Assembly: GCA_002482715.1 (NCBI GenBank)
Contig: DLGN01000223.1
Location: 273-6,428 of the forward strand
DNA length: 6,156 nucleotides
Direction: 5' to 3'
From: Oxalobacteraceae bacterium UBA7693
GTDB lineage: Bacteria; Pseudomonadota; Gammaproteobacteria; Burkholderiales; Burkholderiaceae_D
Positions within the stretch are counted from its first letter, which is position 1. Every line of letters starts with the position of its first letter. The position numbers and the translations under genes are program-made. The notes under the pieces were generated by a model. It was not told the origin of the DNA, did no database searches, and saw nothing but the letters and a program-made list of their open reading frames with translations. Of this stretch, positions 4,756-6,156 are shown piece by piece.

Positions 4756-5178
4756 TCAGAACGGCTTCACCACCACCAAAATCACCGCCGCAATCATCAT
4801 CAACACGGGCACTTCGTTAAACACGCGAAACCACTTGTGACTACGTTTGTTTTGACCATGTTCAAACTTCTTCAAAATACTACCGCAAGCGTGATGGTAG
4901 CCGACCAACAAAATCACTATCGCCAGTTTTGCATGCATCCAGCCATTGCCAGGGCCTTTACCTATGCCGTAACCTAGCCACAACCAAATTCCTAAGACTA
5001 ATGCCGGAATCATCAGTATCGTCATGAATCGGTATAACTTGCGCCCCATTAGCAATAGACGCTCTACACTGGGTTGATGCGTTTCCATCGCCAAATTCAC
5101 GAAGATGCGCGGCAAATAAAATAAGCCTGCAAACCAAGAGGCGATAAAAACGATGTGAAATGCTTTAACGTATAACAT
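4756..5178 (-). CDS. hemJ: Protoporphyrinogen IX oxidase HemJ, CopD-related membrane protein
   Basis: Inner-membrane enzyme that oxidises protoporphyrinogen IX to protoporphyrin IX, the penultimate step of haem synthesis, in bacteria lacking HemG or HemY. The 140 aa match the usual HemJ (UPF0093) length. The hallmark opening MLYVKAFHIVFIASWFAGLFYLPR appears in full in two parts (1-12 and 13-24), with conserved His8 and Arg24. WMHAKL (80-85, Lys84) and NEVPVLMM (121-128) are also typical. Four hydrophobic segments are visible, about 3-22, 51-70, 82-100 and 122-138. I place the start at ATG 5178, where AAAGGG lies 4 bases upstream; an in-frame TTG at 5223 would overlap the end of proA and add 15 atypical residues. 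The gene begins 19 bp after the proA stop, so the two are probably co-transcribed. Confidence 0.93.
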   Translation of the reverse strand: MLYVKAFHIVFIASWFAGLFYLPRIFVNLAMETHQPSVERLLLMGRKLYRFMTILMIPALVLGIWLWLGYGIGKGPGNGWMHAKLAIVILLVGYHHACGSILKKFEHGQNKRSHKWFRVFNEVPVLMMIAAVILVVVKPF

Positions 5179-5197
5179 AATGCCCTTTATTTTTTGA

Positions 5198-6156
5198 CTA
5201 TTGTCGAATTTCACCGTGTCCAAACACCACGTATTTCAAAGATGTCAAACCTTCCAAGCCAACTGGGCCGCGTGCGTGCAGTTTATCATTAGAAATGCCA
5301 ATCTCCGCACCGAGGCCGTATTCAAAGCCATCGGCAAAGCGAGTCGAAGCGTTGACCATGACCGATGCAGAATCCACTTCGCGCAAAAATGCCATGGCGC
5401 GGCTGTAGTCTTCGGTGATGATAGATTCGGTATGCTTTGAGGAATAATGATTGATATGTTCTATCGCTGCAGCCATATCTACGACTACTTTTATCGACAA
5501 GACTGGCGCTAGGTATTCGGTAGACCAATCTGTCTCTTGCGCTGTTGCTAAATACGGATATGCGTGCAAGATTTGTGCAGCTTGCGTATCACAACGTAAT
5601 TCGACTTTTTCACTCACATAACGTTCTGCGAGCTTAGGTAAAACTTGCGCAGCGATGCCTTCTGCTACCAATAAAGTTTCCATGGTATTGCAAGTACCGT
5701 AGCGATGGCATTTGGCATTGAATCCTATATCGACGGCTTTTCGCATATCCGCTTTATCATCAATGTAGACGTGACAAATCCCATCCAGATGCTTGATCAT
5801 CGGTACTGTCGCCTCACGCATCAATCGTTCAATCAAACCTTTGCCACCGCGCGGCACGATCACATCGACGTATTCGGGCATAGTAATCAAAGCACCGACG
5901 GCTGCACGATCAGTAGTATCGACGACTTGCACTGCTTGCTCTGGTAAACCGGCTGTACGCAAACCTTCTTTAACCAGATTGGCTAAGGCACGATTGCAAT
6001 TAATCGCCTCAGAACCACCACGCAAGATGGTTGCATTGCCGCTCTTGATACACAGACCTGCTGCATCGACAGTGACATTCGGACGCGCTTCGTAAATGAT
6101 ACCGATGACGCCAAGTGGTACGCGCATTTGCCCCACTTGTATGCCGGATGGGCGAT
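5198..6156 (-). CDS. proA: Gamma-glutamyl phosphate reductase, 5' end outside window
   Basis: Cytoplasmic NADPH-dependent enzyme that reduces gamma-glutamyl phosphate to glutamate 5-semialdehyde, the second step of proline synthesis. The reading frame is open to the window edge. Its first visible residues, RPSGIQVGQMRVPLG, match the interior of ProA, so the ATG or GTG codons near 6136 are internal and about 100 N-terminal residues are missing. The 318 visible residues include IYEARPNVTVDA, the nucleotide-binding-like ILRGGSEA, IVPRGGKGLI, the active-site region YGTCNTMETLLV with the catalytic Cys codon at 5690-5692, VNASTRFADG, and LHARGPVGLEGLTS near the C-terminus. Just before the active site it has NAKCHRYG, where I recall NAKTQR in relatives. 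It precedes hemJ by 19 bp. No proB is in view, which is common in betaproteobacteria. Confidence 0.96.
   Translation of the reverse strand, partial: RPSGIQVGQMRVPLGVIGIIYEARPNVTVDAAGLCIKSGNATILRGGSEAINCNRALANLVKEGLRTAGLPEQAVQVVDTTDRAAVGALITMPEYVDVIVPRGGKGLIERLMREATVPMIKHLDGICHVYIDDKADMRKAVDIGFNAKCHRYGTCNTMETLLVAEGIAAQVLPKLAERYVSEKVELRCDTQAAQILHAYPYLATAQETDWSTEYLAPVLSIKVVVDMAAAIEHINHYSSKHTESIITEDYSRAMAFLREVDSASVMVNASTRFADGFEYGLGAEIGISNDKLHARGPVGLEGLTSLKYVVFGHGEIRQ

Noticed and set aside
5179..5223. Longer N-terminus for hemJ starting at TTG 5223
   Set aside because: It would overlap the proA 3' end and add 15 residues ahead of the canonical MLYVKAFH start, which has its own AAAGGG site.
5705..6095. 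Plus-strand open frames opposite proA
   Set aside because: They are antisense shadows of a gene recognised by several ProA motifs and show no protein-like features.

Overview
The window looks like a piece of a betaproteobacterial chromosome, most likely Burkholderiales of the Oxalobacteraceae type (Undibacterium-like). This rests on the stand-alone RlmL-type methyltransferase, the ProA/HemJ pair, the style of the protein sequences and the moderate, near-balanced base composition. The assignment is an inference from memory of these families, not from a search. Every convincing gene is on the minus strand, so transcription runs from the right edge to the left edge.

Right part (6156 to 4067): proA (5' end outside the window), then hemJ 19 bp further on, then a DsbA-fold 2-hydroxychromene-2-carboxylate isomerase-like gene. 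These are housekeeping or catabolic genes in a loose directon. Between the isomerase gene and rlmL lies an 89-bp pair of inverted REP elements (GTAG plus a GGTGCGC/GCGCACC palindrome), followed by a good intrinsic terminator just upstream of rlmL.

Middle (3810 to 2590): rlmL, an N-terminal-THUMP rRNA guanine-N2 methyltransferase without the RlmK half found in E. coli. A third REP-like element of a different sequence class (GTAG plus GTGCGAATA/TATTCGCAC) sits 12 bp past its stop codon.

Left-middle (2589 to 1282): an AT-richer islet with two small genes I do not recognise (98 and 198 codons). The first has a plausible promoter overlaid by two perfect inverted repeats about three helical turns apart. 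The second appears to contain two degenerate copies of one beta-rich module.

Left (934 to 1): the first 311 codons of a gabD-type succinate-semialdehyde dehydrogenase, running off the window. Its codon choice flips abruptly at codon 79/80, from A/C-ending to G/T-ending codons, which suggests a mosaic gene.

I see no CRISPR array, tRNA, rRNA, transposase or phage gene. The most interesting signals are the intragenic gabD composition switch, the two REP classes with no REP-associated transposase in view, and the two orphan genes with their control region.
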